Source: Sphingomonas zeae (GTDB taxonomy: Bacteria; Pseudomonadota; Alphaproteobacteria; Sphingomonadales; Sphingomonadaceae). Taken from it: DNA of 46,172 nucleotides. Of the stretch, positions 23,775 to 31,967 are shown piece by piece. The DNA lies in contig NZ_JACIFA010000021.1 of the NCBI RefSeq assembly GCF_014197135.1, forward strand, positions 1-46,172. Reading direction: 5' to 3'. The notes under the pieces were generated by a model. It searched no databases and was not told the DNA's origin. It saw only the letters and a program-made list of their open reading frames with translations. A program made the position numbers and the translations under genes. Each line of letters starts with the position of its first letter. Position 1 is the first letter of the stretch.

Positions 23775-26185
23775 CCGATCTTCTTCTCAAGGAACTGGAC
23801 GTCACCGACTTCCGCAGCATCCGCGGTCGCGTGCACGCCCCGCTCGACGCGCAGGTCGTGCTCGTGCATGGCGAGAACGGCGCTGGCAAGACCAGCCTTC
23901 TGTCGGCCATCGAGCTTGCGCTTACGGGAGGCGTCCAGTCGCTTCGGCGGGCAGACCCGGACTATGCGTCGCAGCTGATGCACCGCTCCGCGGCGCAGGG
24001 TAGCGTGTGGCTGACGACGGTAGGTACCGGCGCGGCCAGGTACGGCGCCACGCTGTCCCCCGACGGTATTGCGACATCAATTTCCTTCGATGCGAAGCTC
24101 GCGTCGTTCTTCAGCGAGCGCAGCTACCTGCCGCAGGCGCTGCTCGGGCAGCTCCTGCAGATCTACCAGGATTCGGGAAGCGGCGCGGATTCCCCGCTGG
24201 CGAAGTTCGTCGGCGAACTGCTGCGCCTGGACCGCCTTGATGCCATCGAAAGCGGGCTGAAGCCGCTCGGGGACGTCCGCAACGTCCGCAAGGTCGTGGA
24301 TGGCTGGTCGGAGAACGAGTTGGAGAAGACGCGGCTGGACGCGCTCATCAAGGACCAGAAGACGAGCCTGCTGCAGATCATCGAGGACATCGGCGTCCAG
24401 ATGTCGGGTATCAAGAAGGCGGCGGACACGCTCGGGCTCGTCCTGGAACTCGACGACCGCAAGCTGGACGCTATCGAGCAGGCGCTTTCGCCGACGGACG
24501 ACGAACAACGCCTGGGGACGATCACGGACCGCCGGCGTGAACTGGGTTCCATCCGGCGGGATCTCGTGCGGGTGGCGGGCGCGGGTACGTCCGCATTCCC
24601 CGCCGCGGAGCCGTCGTCCGACGCGTACGAGCGCTGGGCTGCAACCTACCTGGAGCGCTACTCGGCGCTTCGATCGAGGATCGAGGCGATCCTCCCCGCT
24701 ACGTCACTGCCTGGCGACATGGCGACCTTCGGCGACGCCGCGCTCCGCCACCTCACGCTTCACGCCGACCAGGCGACGTCCCGCGCGAGCAAGGCCAAGG
24801 CCGACGTCGAGCGGCTTGCTGCAGCCAGGAGCGAGATGGAGGTCGCGCGGTCGCGCCTCAGGACCATCAGCGGCGAAATGGACGGAATCTCGACGTCGGC
24901 TGGCGGCCTCGCCTCGATACTGTCCGAAGTGACGGCCTTCATCGACGGCGAGACCTGCCCCGTCTGCGATCGCGACTATGCCGAGCTGAACGCCGGCCCG
25001 CTGGTAGAGCACGTTCACAACAAGGTGCGCCGCCTATCCGCCTCAGCCCAGCGCCTGCTGGAGCTCGGGCGTACGAACACGCAGGCGCAGGCGCTCGTCG
25101 ATAGGCTCGAACGGGAGATCGCCACGCTGACCGACGCGATACCGGACGAGCGGACGCTAGCCGATCTCGACCGCGCCGCCGCCGAAGCGAACTCGGCGGG
25201 GGCCGAGCTCGCCGGTATTCTCGACGCGCTGAAGGAAGGGTCACGCCTGCGCGCTGGTCAGGTGGCGGCGCAGCGTGCCGTCACCGAGGCGCAGTCGCGC
25301 AGCGTGGCACTGACCGCTGCCCGCCAGACGCTGTCCGACTTCGCCTTGGCCGTCGCCACGACCCCCATCGTCGACGGCGAGGACCTCGGAGTGGCGGCCG
25401 AGCGGATCCAGTCCTTCCTCGACGCCGAGAACCGACAGCTCGAGGACCGGCTGACGCTGCGGCGCGAGGCCCGCAGCGCCATCGCAACGATCCGCTCGCT
25501 CCAGTCGCGGGCCGACCGTCTATCGGACGAACTCGGGCAGCACGAGGCGACAGCAAAGATCGTCGCCGAGGCGCAGCAGCGGGCGCAGAAGGTCAGGGTA
25601 CAGGGGACAAAGATCCGCGACGCCGTCGACGCGATCCGATCGAGCATTATTCGCCGGGAATTTAACGAGCGGCTCAACCGACTCTGGCGTGACCTCTTCG
25701 TACGCCTTGCGCCGGGCGAGCCGTTCATTCCGGCGTTCCGGATCCCCGAAGCGGAGACGCAGCGCATCCAGCCGCGCCTCGTCACCGATCATCGCGCGGG
25801 AGGCGCTGCTGGCGGCACGCCGGGCGCCATGCTCAGCGCGGGCAACCTCAACACCGCGGCGCTGACGCTGTTCCTGTCGCTCCATCTATCGGTGCCGAAG
25901 ACGCTGCCTTGGCTGATCCTGGACGATCCCGTCCAGTCGATGGACGACGTCCACATCGCTCACCTCGCTGCTCTCCTGCGGACGCTATCGAAGGAGCATA
26001 GGCGGCAAATCGTCATTGCCGTCCATGATCGCCAGCTCTTCGAGTATCTTCGCCTGGAGCTGAGCCCCGCGTTCCCGAACGACAGCCTGCTTACGCTCGA
26101 GCTGGCCCGTGGGCCACATCAGGACACACGATGCCTGTCGCGGCGGTTCAGTTTCAAGGAGGAGACGTCGCTGCTGGCGGCTTAG
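23771..26185 (+). CDS. Rad50/SMC-like ABC ATPase with zinc hook (LmuB-like)
   Basis: An 804-aa ABC ATPase. Walker A GENGAGKTS lies at residues 34-42. Long coiled coils flank a CPVC zinc hook (396-399). The ABC signature region LSAGNLNTAALTLF is near 688, and Walker B is WLILDDPVQSMDD (D718, D719), with a His switch in IVIAVHDRQ. This is the architecture of LmuB/DdmC and Rad50, which sense or clamp DNA ends. In a Lamassu-type complex DNA recognition would release or activate the SIR2 effector. A perfect 8-bp hairpin lies 38 bases after the stop. Confidence 0.87.
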   Translation: MTDLLLKELDVTDFRSIRGRVHAPLDAQVVLVHGENGAGKTSLLSAIELALTGGVQSLRRADPDYASQLMHRSAAQGSVWLTTVGTGAARYGATLSPDGIATSISFDAKLASFFSERSYLPQALLGQLLQIYQDSGSGADSPLAKFVGELLRLDRLDAIESGLKPLGDVRNVRKVVDGWSENELEKTRLDALIKDQKTSLLQIIEDIGVQMSGIKKAADTLGLVLELDDRKLDAIEQALSPTDDEQRLGTITDRRRELGSIRRDLVRVAGAGTSAFPAAEPSSDAYERWAATYLERYSALRSRIEAILPATSLPGDMATFGDAALRHLTLHADQATSRASKAKADVERLAAARSEMEVARSRLRTISGEMDGISTSAGGLASILSEVTAFIDGETCPVCDRDYAELNAGPLVEHVHNKVRRLSASAQRLLELGRTNTQAQALVDRLEREIATLTDAIPDERTLADLDRAAAEANSAGAELAGILDALKEGSRLRAGQVAAQRAVTEAQSRSVALTAARQTLSDFALAVATTPIVDGEDLGVAAERIQSFLDAENRQLEDRLTLRREARSAIATIRSLQSRADRLSDELGQHEATAKIVAEAQQRAQKVRVQGTKIRDAVDAIRSSIIRREFNERLNRLWRDLFVRLAPGEPFIPAFRIPEAETQRIQPRLVTDHRAGGAAGGTPGAMLSAGNLNTAALTLFLSLHLSVPKTLPWLILDDPVQSMDDVHIAHLAALLRTLSKEHRRQIVIAVHDRQLFEYLRLELSPAFPNDSLLTLELARGPHQDTRCLSRRFSFKEETSLLAA

Positions 26186-26222
26186 ACATGAACCAGCCTG
26201 CGGCATGACCGGGCATCAGGAC

Positions 26223-26240
26223 GGCTCGTCGAGACGAGCC
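26223..26240 (+). terminator. hairpin after the SIR2/ABC module
   Basis: GGCTCGTC (26223-26230) and GACGAGCC (26233-26240) are exact complements, giving a tight stem 38 bases after the ABC ATPase stop. There is no U-run, so termination is only probable. Confidence 0.45.
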
Positions 26241-26273
26241 ACTGTGCGGCGACGGGCAGAGACGATCGAGAGG

Positions 26274-27560
26274 ATGCACATATTGACGACGTCCACACGA
26301 ACGACGAGCAGGCCCGACGACCAGCAGCTTGCCACCCTTCAGTTCCGTATCGACGACCCCGCCGGCATCGAGGGCTACAGCCGCAACAAGCCGGACACTC
26401 GGCTCGAGCCTACGATCATCGGCCACTACGATCTGCGGCCCACGGGTGGAAGAAAACGACTGAAGGAAGAGCCGTTCTTCTGGTGCTGCCATTGCCAGAA
26501 GGACAACCACTGGTCGGGCTTCGTCGTCACCAACGAGACGGGCCGCAGCTATTCGGTCGGCAAGGACTGCGCCGCCAGTCACTACGGCGTCGAGTTCACC
26601 CGCATCCGCCGCAACTTTTCCGAGCTCACCAGCCGAAAGGGCGTCCTGGAGCGGCTCGGGCGCATCAACGGCGGAGCGGCCGGGCTCGATGCTGCGATCG
26701 CAATCGTATTGAAGGGCCCTGCCCTCACCGCAATCGACGCCAAGCGCAAGGAGATCGAGAAGGCGCATCCCAACGCCGCCTATCTGCTCAGCGCCGCTGC
26801 CAACTCGGGATCGGACCTGCACGAGGACGTACAGGTGCGCGATATCGCGGCCGAACGGAAGCGTGCGGACCGGCTCGGAGAGCGCGACCCGAAGACGCCG
26901 ATCTGGCGTAGCGAGCGGGGTTCCCTGGGACCGCTCGACGGCAGCGCGCTGATGCGCACGCAGTTCGACTGCCGTGACCGCCTCATCGCCCTGCGGGCGA
27001 GCGTCGCAAGGGCGGTCGCCGCGTATCGGGCCGACACCAATGCCATGACCACGGGAGAGATCACGAAGCTGGTGAAGGCCGTCGAAGCCGCCCATGCGGA
27101 CGCCGTGGACGGCATCTCGGCGTACCGCCGTGCCCAGGCGTTCTTCTCGCCGCGGAACCTCGACCGGATCTCGCGCTGGTCGGCATCCTACCGCGACTTC
27201 AGCATCTCGGCGGTGGACGGCGGGCTCGCCATCCGCTCGGCGGACGACGAGGTGCGGCGGGTCACTCCCTTACCGACTCTGGTCATCCCGGCGCTACCGG
27301 AACTTGAGGCGGTGCCTTCCGATGTGGACACCGTCGCTGTGGAGGAGAACGCGACGGCGACGGACGTTAAAAAGAGCACGGGTGCAGTTCGACCGCAGCA
27401 CGCGACGCCGTCGAACGCCTGGCCCGAAAGCCGGGTCGAGCAGCTGCGTACACTATGGCAGACCGGCGCGTCCGCATCAGAGATCGGCGCTGCTCTGGGT
27501 GGCGTCAGCCGCAACGCCGTCGTGGGAAAGGCGAAGCGGCTGGGGCTTCCGTTTGGCTGA
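26274..27560 (+). CDS. zinc-binding-like protein fused to a C-terminal GcrA DNA-binding domain
   Basis: A 428-aa protein. The ATG at 26274 is chosen; GAGAGG lies directly before it, so the TTG at 26283 with 9-base spacing is an alternative start. Residues about 65-110 have FFWCCHCQKDNHWSGF and SVGKDCAASHYG, a Cys/His cluster likely to bind zinc. The middle is helical. Residues 385-428 (WPESRVEQLRTLWQTGASAS then EIGAALGGVSRNAVVGKAKR) match the DNA-binding domain that opens the cell-cycle regulator GcrA, here at the C-terminus. GcrA of Caulobacter recognises GANTC-methylated promoters with sigma-70. It may therefore act as an island regulator that reads adenine methylation. Confidence 0.75.
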   Translation: MHILTTSTRTTSRPDDQQLATLQFRIDDPAGIEGYSRNKPDTRLEPTIIGHYDLRPTGGRKRLKEEPFFWCCHCQKDNHWSGFVVTNETGRSYSVGKDCAASHYGVEFTRIRRNFSELTSRKGVLERLGRINGGAAGLDAAIAIVLKGPALTAIDAKRKEIEKAHPNAAYLLSAAANSGSDLHEDVQVRDIAAERKRADRLGERDPKTPIWRSERGSLGPLDGSALMRTQFDCRDRLIALRASVARAVAAYRADTNAMTTGEITKLVKAVEAAHADAVDGISAYRRAQAFFSPRNLDRISRWSASYRDFSISAVDGGLAIRSADDEVRRVTPLPTLVIPALPELEAVPSDVDTVAVEENATATDVKKSTGAVRPQHATPSNAWPESRVEQLRTLWQTGASASEIGAALGGVSRNAVVGKAKRLGLPFG

Positions 27561-27674
27561 ATGGTGCCGAGTTGGGCTACCCGAAATCTGCCCACCGCGG
27601 TCATTATGGAGCTACACGCGTCTGATCTTCTTCAGCGGCAGTGTCTCCAAACCATTCGGAACGGAGGGAATGTC

Positions 27675-27968
27675 ATGGTATCGTACGACCAAGGTGCGAG
27701 CACCACCGACGTTGAAAAGTCAGGCCGGATGACGAAGGACAGCGCAATGCAGACCTCGGTAGACGACGAGCACGCCACCGAAATCGATTTCGGGGAAGCC
27801 CTGAAGGCGCGAAGCGATGAAGCCGCCAGGGCCATGCTTGCCCGCGGCCGGTTCATCACCTACCGCGAGCGCGACACGCCGCAGGGTCATGTCGTCAGGG
27901 AATACCCCAACGGAACGCGAGAGACCGTCCGGATCGAACTGCCGAGGTCGAAGTCACGCCACGCATGA
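27675..27968 (+). CDS. antitoxin of the zeta-type toxin pair
   Basis: A 97-aa acidic protein. GGAGG 7 bases before the ATG at 27675 is the best ribosome site; an internal ATG at 27747 with AAGGA would give 73 residues. The C-terminal part (ARGRFITYRERDTPQGHVVR) ends in a basic tail. The stop overlaps the toxin start (ATGA at 27965), the coupling typical of toxin-antitoxin pairs. It is not a classical epsilon antitoxin; the role is inferred from position. Confidence 0.65.
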   Translation: MVSYDQGASTTDVEKSGRMTKDSAMQTSVDDEHATEIDFGEALKARSDEAARAMLARGRFITYRERDTPQGHVVREYPNGTRETVRIELPRSKSRHA

Positions 27969-28621
27969 CGGCAGGAGCATCGGCCAGACCGCAGCTCTGG
28001 GTGGTCGCGGGTCCGAACGGTGCCGGCAAGACGACGCTAGTCATGCAGCGCCTCGGCCGACGGGCCCTGAAGGACGTGTTCACCATCATCAATCCCGACG
28101 TAATCGCCCAGGAGCTGCCGCGCATCGACGGCCGGCTTGATGAGCGTATGGCAGGCGAGCTGGCGATCCGACAGCGGAACGGACTCATAGCCAGACGGGA
28201 AAGCCTGGCCATCGAAACCACTCTTTCGGGCAGCAGCACACTCCGGCTGATGCATGCAGCACGCGAGGCGGACTACAAGCTCACCCTGGTGTATGTCGGC
28301 ATCGACTCGCCGGAACTGTCCTTCGAACGGGTACGCAGCCGCGTGGGGGATGGCGGGCACGATGTCCCGCCCGAAGCCATCGTGCGCCGCTATCCGGACT
28401 CGCTCTCCCGTCTGCCGGCGGCGATGGCTCTTGCAGAACGCTGCTATGTCCTCGACAACAGCGCGAAGCGGCGTCGTCTGCTCATAATCAGAGAGGCTGG
28501 CGAAGTGCGCTGGCTGGATAGCGACACACCTGAATGGTTCAAGCGCGCCGTGCCGCTCGAGCTGCGACGCTGGTCACGTCCGGCCTTCCAGAGAGGTGCT
28601 GCTCAGTCCAAGGAGCGGTGA
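27965..28621 (+). CDS. zeta-toxin family kinase
   Basis: A 218-aa P-loop kinase. Walker A AGPNGAGKTT spans residues 15-24. INPD (42-45), FTIINPDVIAQE, the IETTLSG motif near 84 and a conserved LIDS-like region (VYVGIDSP) follow. These are zeta-toxin features; zeta toxins phosphorylate UDP-N-acetylglucosamine and block wall synthesis. At 218 residues it matches the compact chromosomal zeta group. It is paired with the upstream gene by an ATGA overlap and may stabilise the defence island. Confidence 0.88.
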   Translation: MTAGASARPQLWVVAGPNGAGKTTLVMQRLGRRALKDVFTIINPDVIAQELPRIDGRLDERMAGELAIRQRNGLIARRESLAIETTLSGSSTLRLMHAAREADYKLTLVYVGIDSPELSFERVRSRVGDGGHDVPPEAIVRRYPDSLSRLPAAMALAERCYVLDNSAKRRRLLIIREAGEVRWLDSDTPEWFKRAVPLELRRWSRPAFQRGAAQSKER

Positions 28622-28683
28622 ACCTGCCATGGCACCCTCCGTTCACGCCGACGCTGCCGCGCCACGTCCTGCCGCTATTACGA

Positions 28684-28719
28684 TAGGTTTCAGGATGACT
28701 CATCCATCCTGAAAACCTA
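28684..28719. terminator. 14-bp inverted repeat after the zeta toxin gene
   Basis: TAGGTTTCAGGATG (28684-28697) pairs with CATCCTGAAAACCTA (28705-28719) with one bulged A and a 7-base loop. It lies 62 bases after the toxin stop, so a terminator is the simplest reading, but it lacks a T-run and could instead be a mobile-element end. Confidence 0.5.
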
Positions 28720-28823
28720 CGACCGCTCCGTCGCGGCACCGCTGCGGCGCGGACGTGTCGCTGGTATAGGGATGAGTGGGTCTCACAGGTATAGAAGCCG
28801 AAGGGACACCATCTAGAAACTCC

Positions 28824-28899
28824 CGGATTTCCGCCGTTTCCCGATGTTGGCGATTTCTCCCGTAGGGGTCACCAACTTAATTCGGAAGCGCGGAAATCC
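28824..28899. repeat. nested 76-base inverted repeat
   Basis: GGATTTCCGC (28824-28833) and GCGGAAATCC (28890-28899) are exact complements. Inside them TTCC/GGAA (28837-28840 and 28884-28887) and GTTGG/CCAAC (28845-28849 and 28872-28876) also pair in register. This gives a folded structure with a loop of about 22 bases. It is not an integron attC site, because the GTTRRRY core is missing. Function is unknown; a mobile-element end or a structured RNA is possible. Confidence 0.55.
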
Positions 28900-29079
28900 A
28901 GGATTACGCCAACTTCACCGTCCGCAGGTAGTGCGAACGGGTTTCGAAGCATTTGGTGCCGATGATCATATTCCGGAAACATCCTCGGACCGGTATCTAC
29001 GATCTTACAAGAAACTGCTACGGCATCTGCGGGGCAAGATGAGCCGTTGTCAGGTCCGCCGCTCCCTCAAGATGCGCGA

Positions 29080-29140
29080 TCCGGCCCTGGCCGCGCGACG
29101 AAATACAAATATTCGAACCTCGGCGTCGCGCTGTTCGAGT
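29080..29140 (+). pseudogene. possible fragment of a beta-lactamase-like serine hydrolase
   Basis: One frame reads PGRATKYKYSNLGVALFE, resembling the PGT..KYSNLGYALLG segment that carries the Tyr-x-Asn motif of class C-like serine hydrolases. Nothing before or after continues the family, so at most this is a relic. Chance similarity cannot be excluded. Confidence 0.22.
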
Positions 29141-29355
29141 GCCGCTTTCATGAAACAGCCGGGCCGACCGATGCGGTGACGCTGCGACAGAATGGGGGAG
29201 AATGGTCGCGCCTCGTTCGAATGCTCCATAAGCAACGCTTTTATCATGCGCTGCTACCCGGTCCGGCGATTGCCGTTCATAAAAGCTACGCTGGATGCAC
29301 GTTTTGCGAAGCGGCCCGTTCGCAACTGACCGTCCGCTGCGGGAAATGGCGTCAC

Positions 29356-30135
29356 CTAAATTGATGAGGCCGTGATGTAGGCCCCAATCGCGATCACCAT
29401 GGCAGCAAAGCCCCGTTCGAGCAGGCCCTTGCGCGTGCCGAGAAGCTTGCCCAGCGCGATACCGGCGATCGTCCCGCCAACGCCGCCCGCCACCAGCAGC
29501 GCCGTCACGCCCCAATCGACCAACCCGGACAGTGCGTAGGAGGTAGCGGTTGTCAGCCCGAGTGCACTGACGACGACCAATGATGTGCCGATGGCAAAGG
29601 GCAGAGGCATGGCGGTCGCGACGACCAACCCCGGCACGATCAGGAATCCGCCCCCGATCCCGAAGAAGCCGGCGGCAAGCCCCACGCCCATCCCGATCGG
29701 AACCAGGCGTGGCAGCAGCGTCGCGGCGGTGTCGCGGGTGAGCCGCACGTTCGGCGCTTCCACCGTGCGGCGCTTGCGCAGCATTGAGAGACCGACGCCG
29801 ATCATCACCAGTCCGAACAGGACGAGCAGCCGCTTCCCGTCAAAAGCCTTGCCCAGTTCGGCACCGAGTCCCGCGCCGATCATGCCCGACGCCGCGAACA
29901 CACTGGCGCACCGCCACTTCACGCGACCGGCGCGAGCATGGCCGATCAGGCTGGCCAGCGCATTGGCCGTGACGGCGACGGCGGCGGTTCCGATCGCAGC
30001 GTGCGGTGATCGGATACCGACACCATAGATCAGGAGCGGCACGGCCAGGATCGACCCGCCCCCGCCCACCAGACCAAGGATCAAGCCGATCACGCCGCCG
30101 GATACGAGCGCGGCAAGGATGGTGGCGGTATCCAT
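29356..30135 (-). CDS. TauE/SafE-family sulfur-anion exporter
   Basis: A 259-aa membrane protein with about eight hydrophobic segments. The first contains the typical glycine-rich GLILGLVGGGGSILAVPLL, and a matching half repeat, GLAAGFFGIGGGFLIVPGLV, lies near residue 150. These are the paired signatures of the family. The ATG at 30135 follows a TGAGG site; an upstream extension is rejected. It lies 7 bases after the rhodanese gene and probably exports sulfite or thiosulfate made by the persulfide pathway. Confidence 0.9.
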   Translation of the reverse strand: MDTATILAALVSGGVIGLILGLVGGGGSILAVPLLIYGVGIRSPHAAIGTAAVAVTANALASLIGHARAGRVKWRCASVFAASGMIGAGLGAELGKAFDGKRLLVLFGLVMIGVGLSMLRKRRTVEAPNVRLTRDTAATLLPRLVPIGMGVGLAAGFFGIGGGFLIVPGLVVATAMPLPFAIGTSLVVVSALGLTTATSYALSGLVDWGVTALLVAGGVGGTIAGIALGKLLGTRKGLLERGFAAMVIAIGAYITASSI

Positions 30136-30142
30136 GATGGCC

Positions 30143-30661
30143 TCAGGCCGCCGCGCGCCGGTTCCATGGCATGACACGCAGCAGATTGGCCATGCCGCAC
30201 CACCCGGTCACACCGGCGAACATCAGCCCCGCCCCCACAAACGCCGACAGGCCTAAGAAGGCCGGAGCGACGAACAGACCAAGCACCACGCCGATCAGCA
30301 CCAGCGCGCCGGCGGTGATCTGCACTTGCCGCATGATCTCCAACGGCTTCGACCGATCGGTGACGATAGGCTGCCCTGCCTGCCGCCATGCATCGATTCC
30401 CCCTTCGAGGATATAGGCAGGTACGTCACCCGCGGCCGCGCCGAGCTGCCCCGCATGGGCGGCGGTGCGCATGCCCGATCTGCAATGGAAGACAACCGGG
30501 CGACCGTCACACCGAAGATCGACAATCCGATCGACCGGCACGTTGATCGCGCCAGGAATGCGCTCGCGTGCGTGTTCGTCGGCGCCGCGAATGTCGATCA
30601 GGCGCGCGCCGGCATCGATCGCGGCGCGGGTATCGGCCGGGGAAAGGGTGACAAGCGTCAT
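30143..30661 (-). CDS. rhodanese domain fused to DUF2892 membrane domain
   Basis: A 172-aa protein. Residues 5-100 form a rhodanese with active-site Cys60 in FHCRSGMRT. Residues 110-165 form two membrane helices (VLIGVVLGLFVAPAFLGL and the next) of DUF2892, as in YgaP. It transfers sulfane sulfur at the membrane. It starts 5 bases after the repressor gene ends, which puts BigR-like, rhodanese and TauE in one operon. A longer upstream frame overlaps the repressor and is rejected. Confidence 0.9.
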   Translation of the reverse strand: MTLVTLSPADTRAAIDAGARLIDIRGADEHARERIPGAINVPVDRIVDLRCDGRPVVFHCRSGMRTAAHAGQLGAAAGDVPAYILEGGIDAWRQAGQPIVTDRSKPLEIMRQVQITAGALVLIGVVLGLFVAPAFLGLSAFVGAGLMFAGVTGWCGMANLLRVMPWNRRAAA

Positions 30662-30665
30662 CGCG

Positions 30666-30980
30666 TCAATCCTTGCAATAGAGTTGGTAGAGGGTGGCGA
30701 GCAGCGTTTCGACGCGGGCGTCCGCAATGGCGTACCAAAGCGTCTGGCTCTCGCGGCGATAGGTGACGAGGCCTTCGTCGCGCATCTTGGCCAAGTGCTG
30801 CGAACAGGCCGATTGCGACAGACCGACATCACGCGCCAGATCGCTGACCGTCACCTCGCCATGCTCGACGAGCTTGCACAGCAGCATCAACCGTCGCGCG
30901 TTACCGATCGCCTTCAGCGTGTCCGCAACCTGCCCGGCTTTCGCCTCGAAAGTTGCCAGATCCATCGGCGGTTTCAGCAT
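30666..30980 (-). CDS. BigR/SqrR-like ArsR-family persulfide-sensing repressor
   Basis: A 104-aa winged-HTH protein. The recognition segment is VSDLARDVGLSQSACSQHLA. Cys35 (LLCKLVE) and Cys102 (YCKD) are spaced as the redox pair of BigR/SqrR, which forms a sulfur bridge on exposure to persulfide and leaves DNA. It is divergent from the dioxygenase gene with a 71-base AT-rich gap containing a palindrome, and it heads the rhodanese-TauE operon. Confidence 0.9.
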   Translation of the reverse strand: MLKPPMDLATFEAKAGQVADTLKAIGNARRLMLLCKLVEHGEVTVSDLARDVGLSQSACSQHLAKMRDEGLVTYRRESQTLWYAIADARVETLLATLYQLYCKD

Positions 30981-31018
30981 CGCCCCTACTCCATTAGCTA
31001 TTGCTTATGTAGCATCTT

Positions 31019-31030
31019 CTAATATATTAG
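31019..31030. promoter_or_regulatory. candidate BigR operator
   Basis: CTAATATATTAG is a perfect 12-bp palindrome in the AT-rich divergent gap between the repressor and the dioxygenase gene. BigR-type repressors bind AT-rich palindromes overlapping promoters. GGAG 7 bases before the dioxygenase ATG is its ribosome site. Confidence 0.6.
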
Positions 31031-31051
31031 CAAGCACTAACGGAGAAAATC

Positions 31052-31921
31052 ATGACCCAGCCCTTTATCGAGGCGTTTTTCGACGAACCGTCCAACACGA
31101 TCAGCTATCTGGTCGGTGATCCCGCGACGCGAACGGCGGCGGTGATCGATCCGGTGCTCGACTTCGACATGGCCAGCGGCATCGCCGATACGCGCTCGGC
31201 ACAGCGCATCCTCGACTTCGCGCGCGAGCATGACTGGCGGATCGACATGGTGTTGGAAACGCATGCCCATGCCGACCATCTGTCGGCCGCGCCCTTCATC
31301 AAGGCGCATACCGGTGCCTGGGCCGGGATCGGCGCGCATATCCGCGACGTGCAGAAGATCTTCCGTCCCGTCTTCGCGATGGGCGATCTGAAAACCGACG
31401 GTTCCGACTTCGACCGGCTGTTCGAGGACGGCGACCGCTTCGCGATTGGCGCACTGGAGGTCCAGGTACTGCATGTTCCCGGCCACACCCCGGCCGATGT
31501 CGCCTATGTGATCGGCGATGCGTCGTTCATCGGCGATACGCTGTTCATGCCCGACCATGGCACCGCCCGGGCCGACTTCCCCGGCGGCGACGCCCGCACG
31601 CTCTTTCGCTCGATCCGCCGCCTGCTCGCGCTGCCTGACGCGACCCGACTATTCTTGTGTCACGATTACAAGGCACCGGGCCGCGACGATTACCGATGGG
31701 AGACGACGGTAGGCGAGCAGCGCCGGTCGAACGGCCATGTTCATGACGGCGTGAGCGAGGATGAATTCGTCACCATGCGGGAGCAGCGCGACGCCAGCCT
31801 ATCCGTGCCCAAGTTGCTCCTGCCGTCGATTCAGGTCAACATCCGTGCGGGCCGCTTTCATGAGGCGGAGTCGAACGGCGTCACCTACCTCCGTATCCCG
31901 GTGAAGTGGAAGGCGGATTGA
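31052..31921 (+). CDS. blh: Blh-type persulfide dioxygenase (metallo-beta-lactamase fold)
   Basis: A 289-aa enzyme. The metal motif THAHADH (70-76), HVPGHT near residue 149, a GDTLF aspartate and LCHDYKAPG supply the ligands of an ETHE1/Blh iron persulfide dioxygenase, which oxidises glutathione persulfide to sulfite. A C-terminal tail (IQVNIRAGRFHEAESNGVTY) is typical of the bacterial Blh group. It is divergent from the BigR-like gene; the TauE protein would export its product. Confidence 0.9.
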   Translation: MTQPFIEAFFDEPSNTISYLVGDPATRTAAVIDPVLDFDMASGIADTRSAQRILDFAREHDWRIDMVLETHAHADHLSAAPFIKAHTGAWAGIGAHIRDVQKIFRPVFAMGDLKTDGSDFDRLFEDGDRFAIGALEVQVLHVPGHTPADVAYVIGDASFIGDTLFMPDHGTARADFPGGDARTLFRSIRRLLALPDATRLFLCHDYKAPGRDDYRWETTVGEQRRSNGHVHDGVSEDEFVTMREQRDASLSVPKLLLPSIQVNIRAGRFHEAESNGVTYLRIPVKWKAD

Positions 31922-31967
31922 GGATCGTCGCGCTTCGCCATCGCTTGCGAGATGTCGCCTCTGACTA

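Larger units (their letters stand above)
28622..29355. other. 734-base junction region without an intact gene
   Basis: It holds an inverted repeat (28684-28719), a long nested inverted repeat (28824-28899) and a possible serine-hydrolase relic (about 29080-29140). Base use is less GC-rich than the flanks around 28830-29010. No complete gene, tRNA or transposase was found. It looks like the junction between the defence island and the sulfide/metal block. Confidence 0.6.

Noticed and set aside
26109..26273. N-terminal extension of the GcrA-domain protein
   Set aside because: It overlaps the end of the ABC ATPase gene and is Arg-rich low-complexity; the start at 26274 or 26283 is better.
28824..28899. 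Integron attC site
   Set aside because: The GTTRRRY core and matching RYYYAAC are missing, and no integrase is present.
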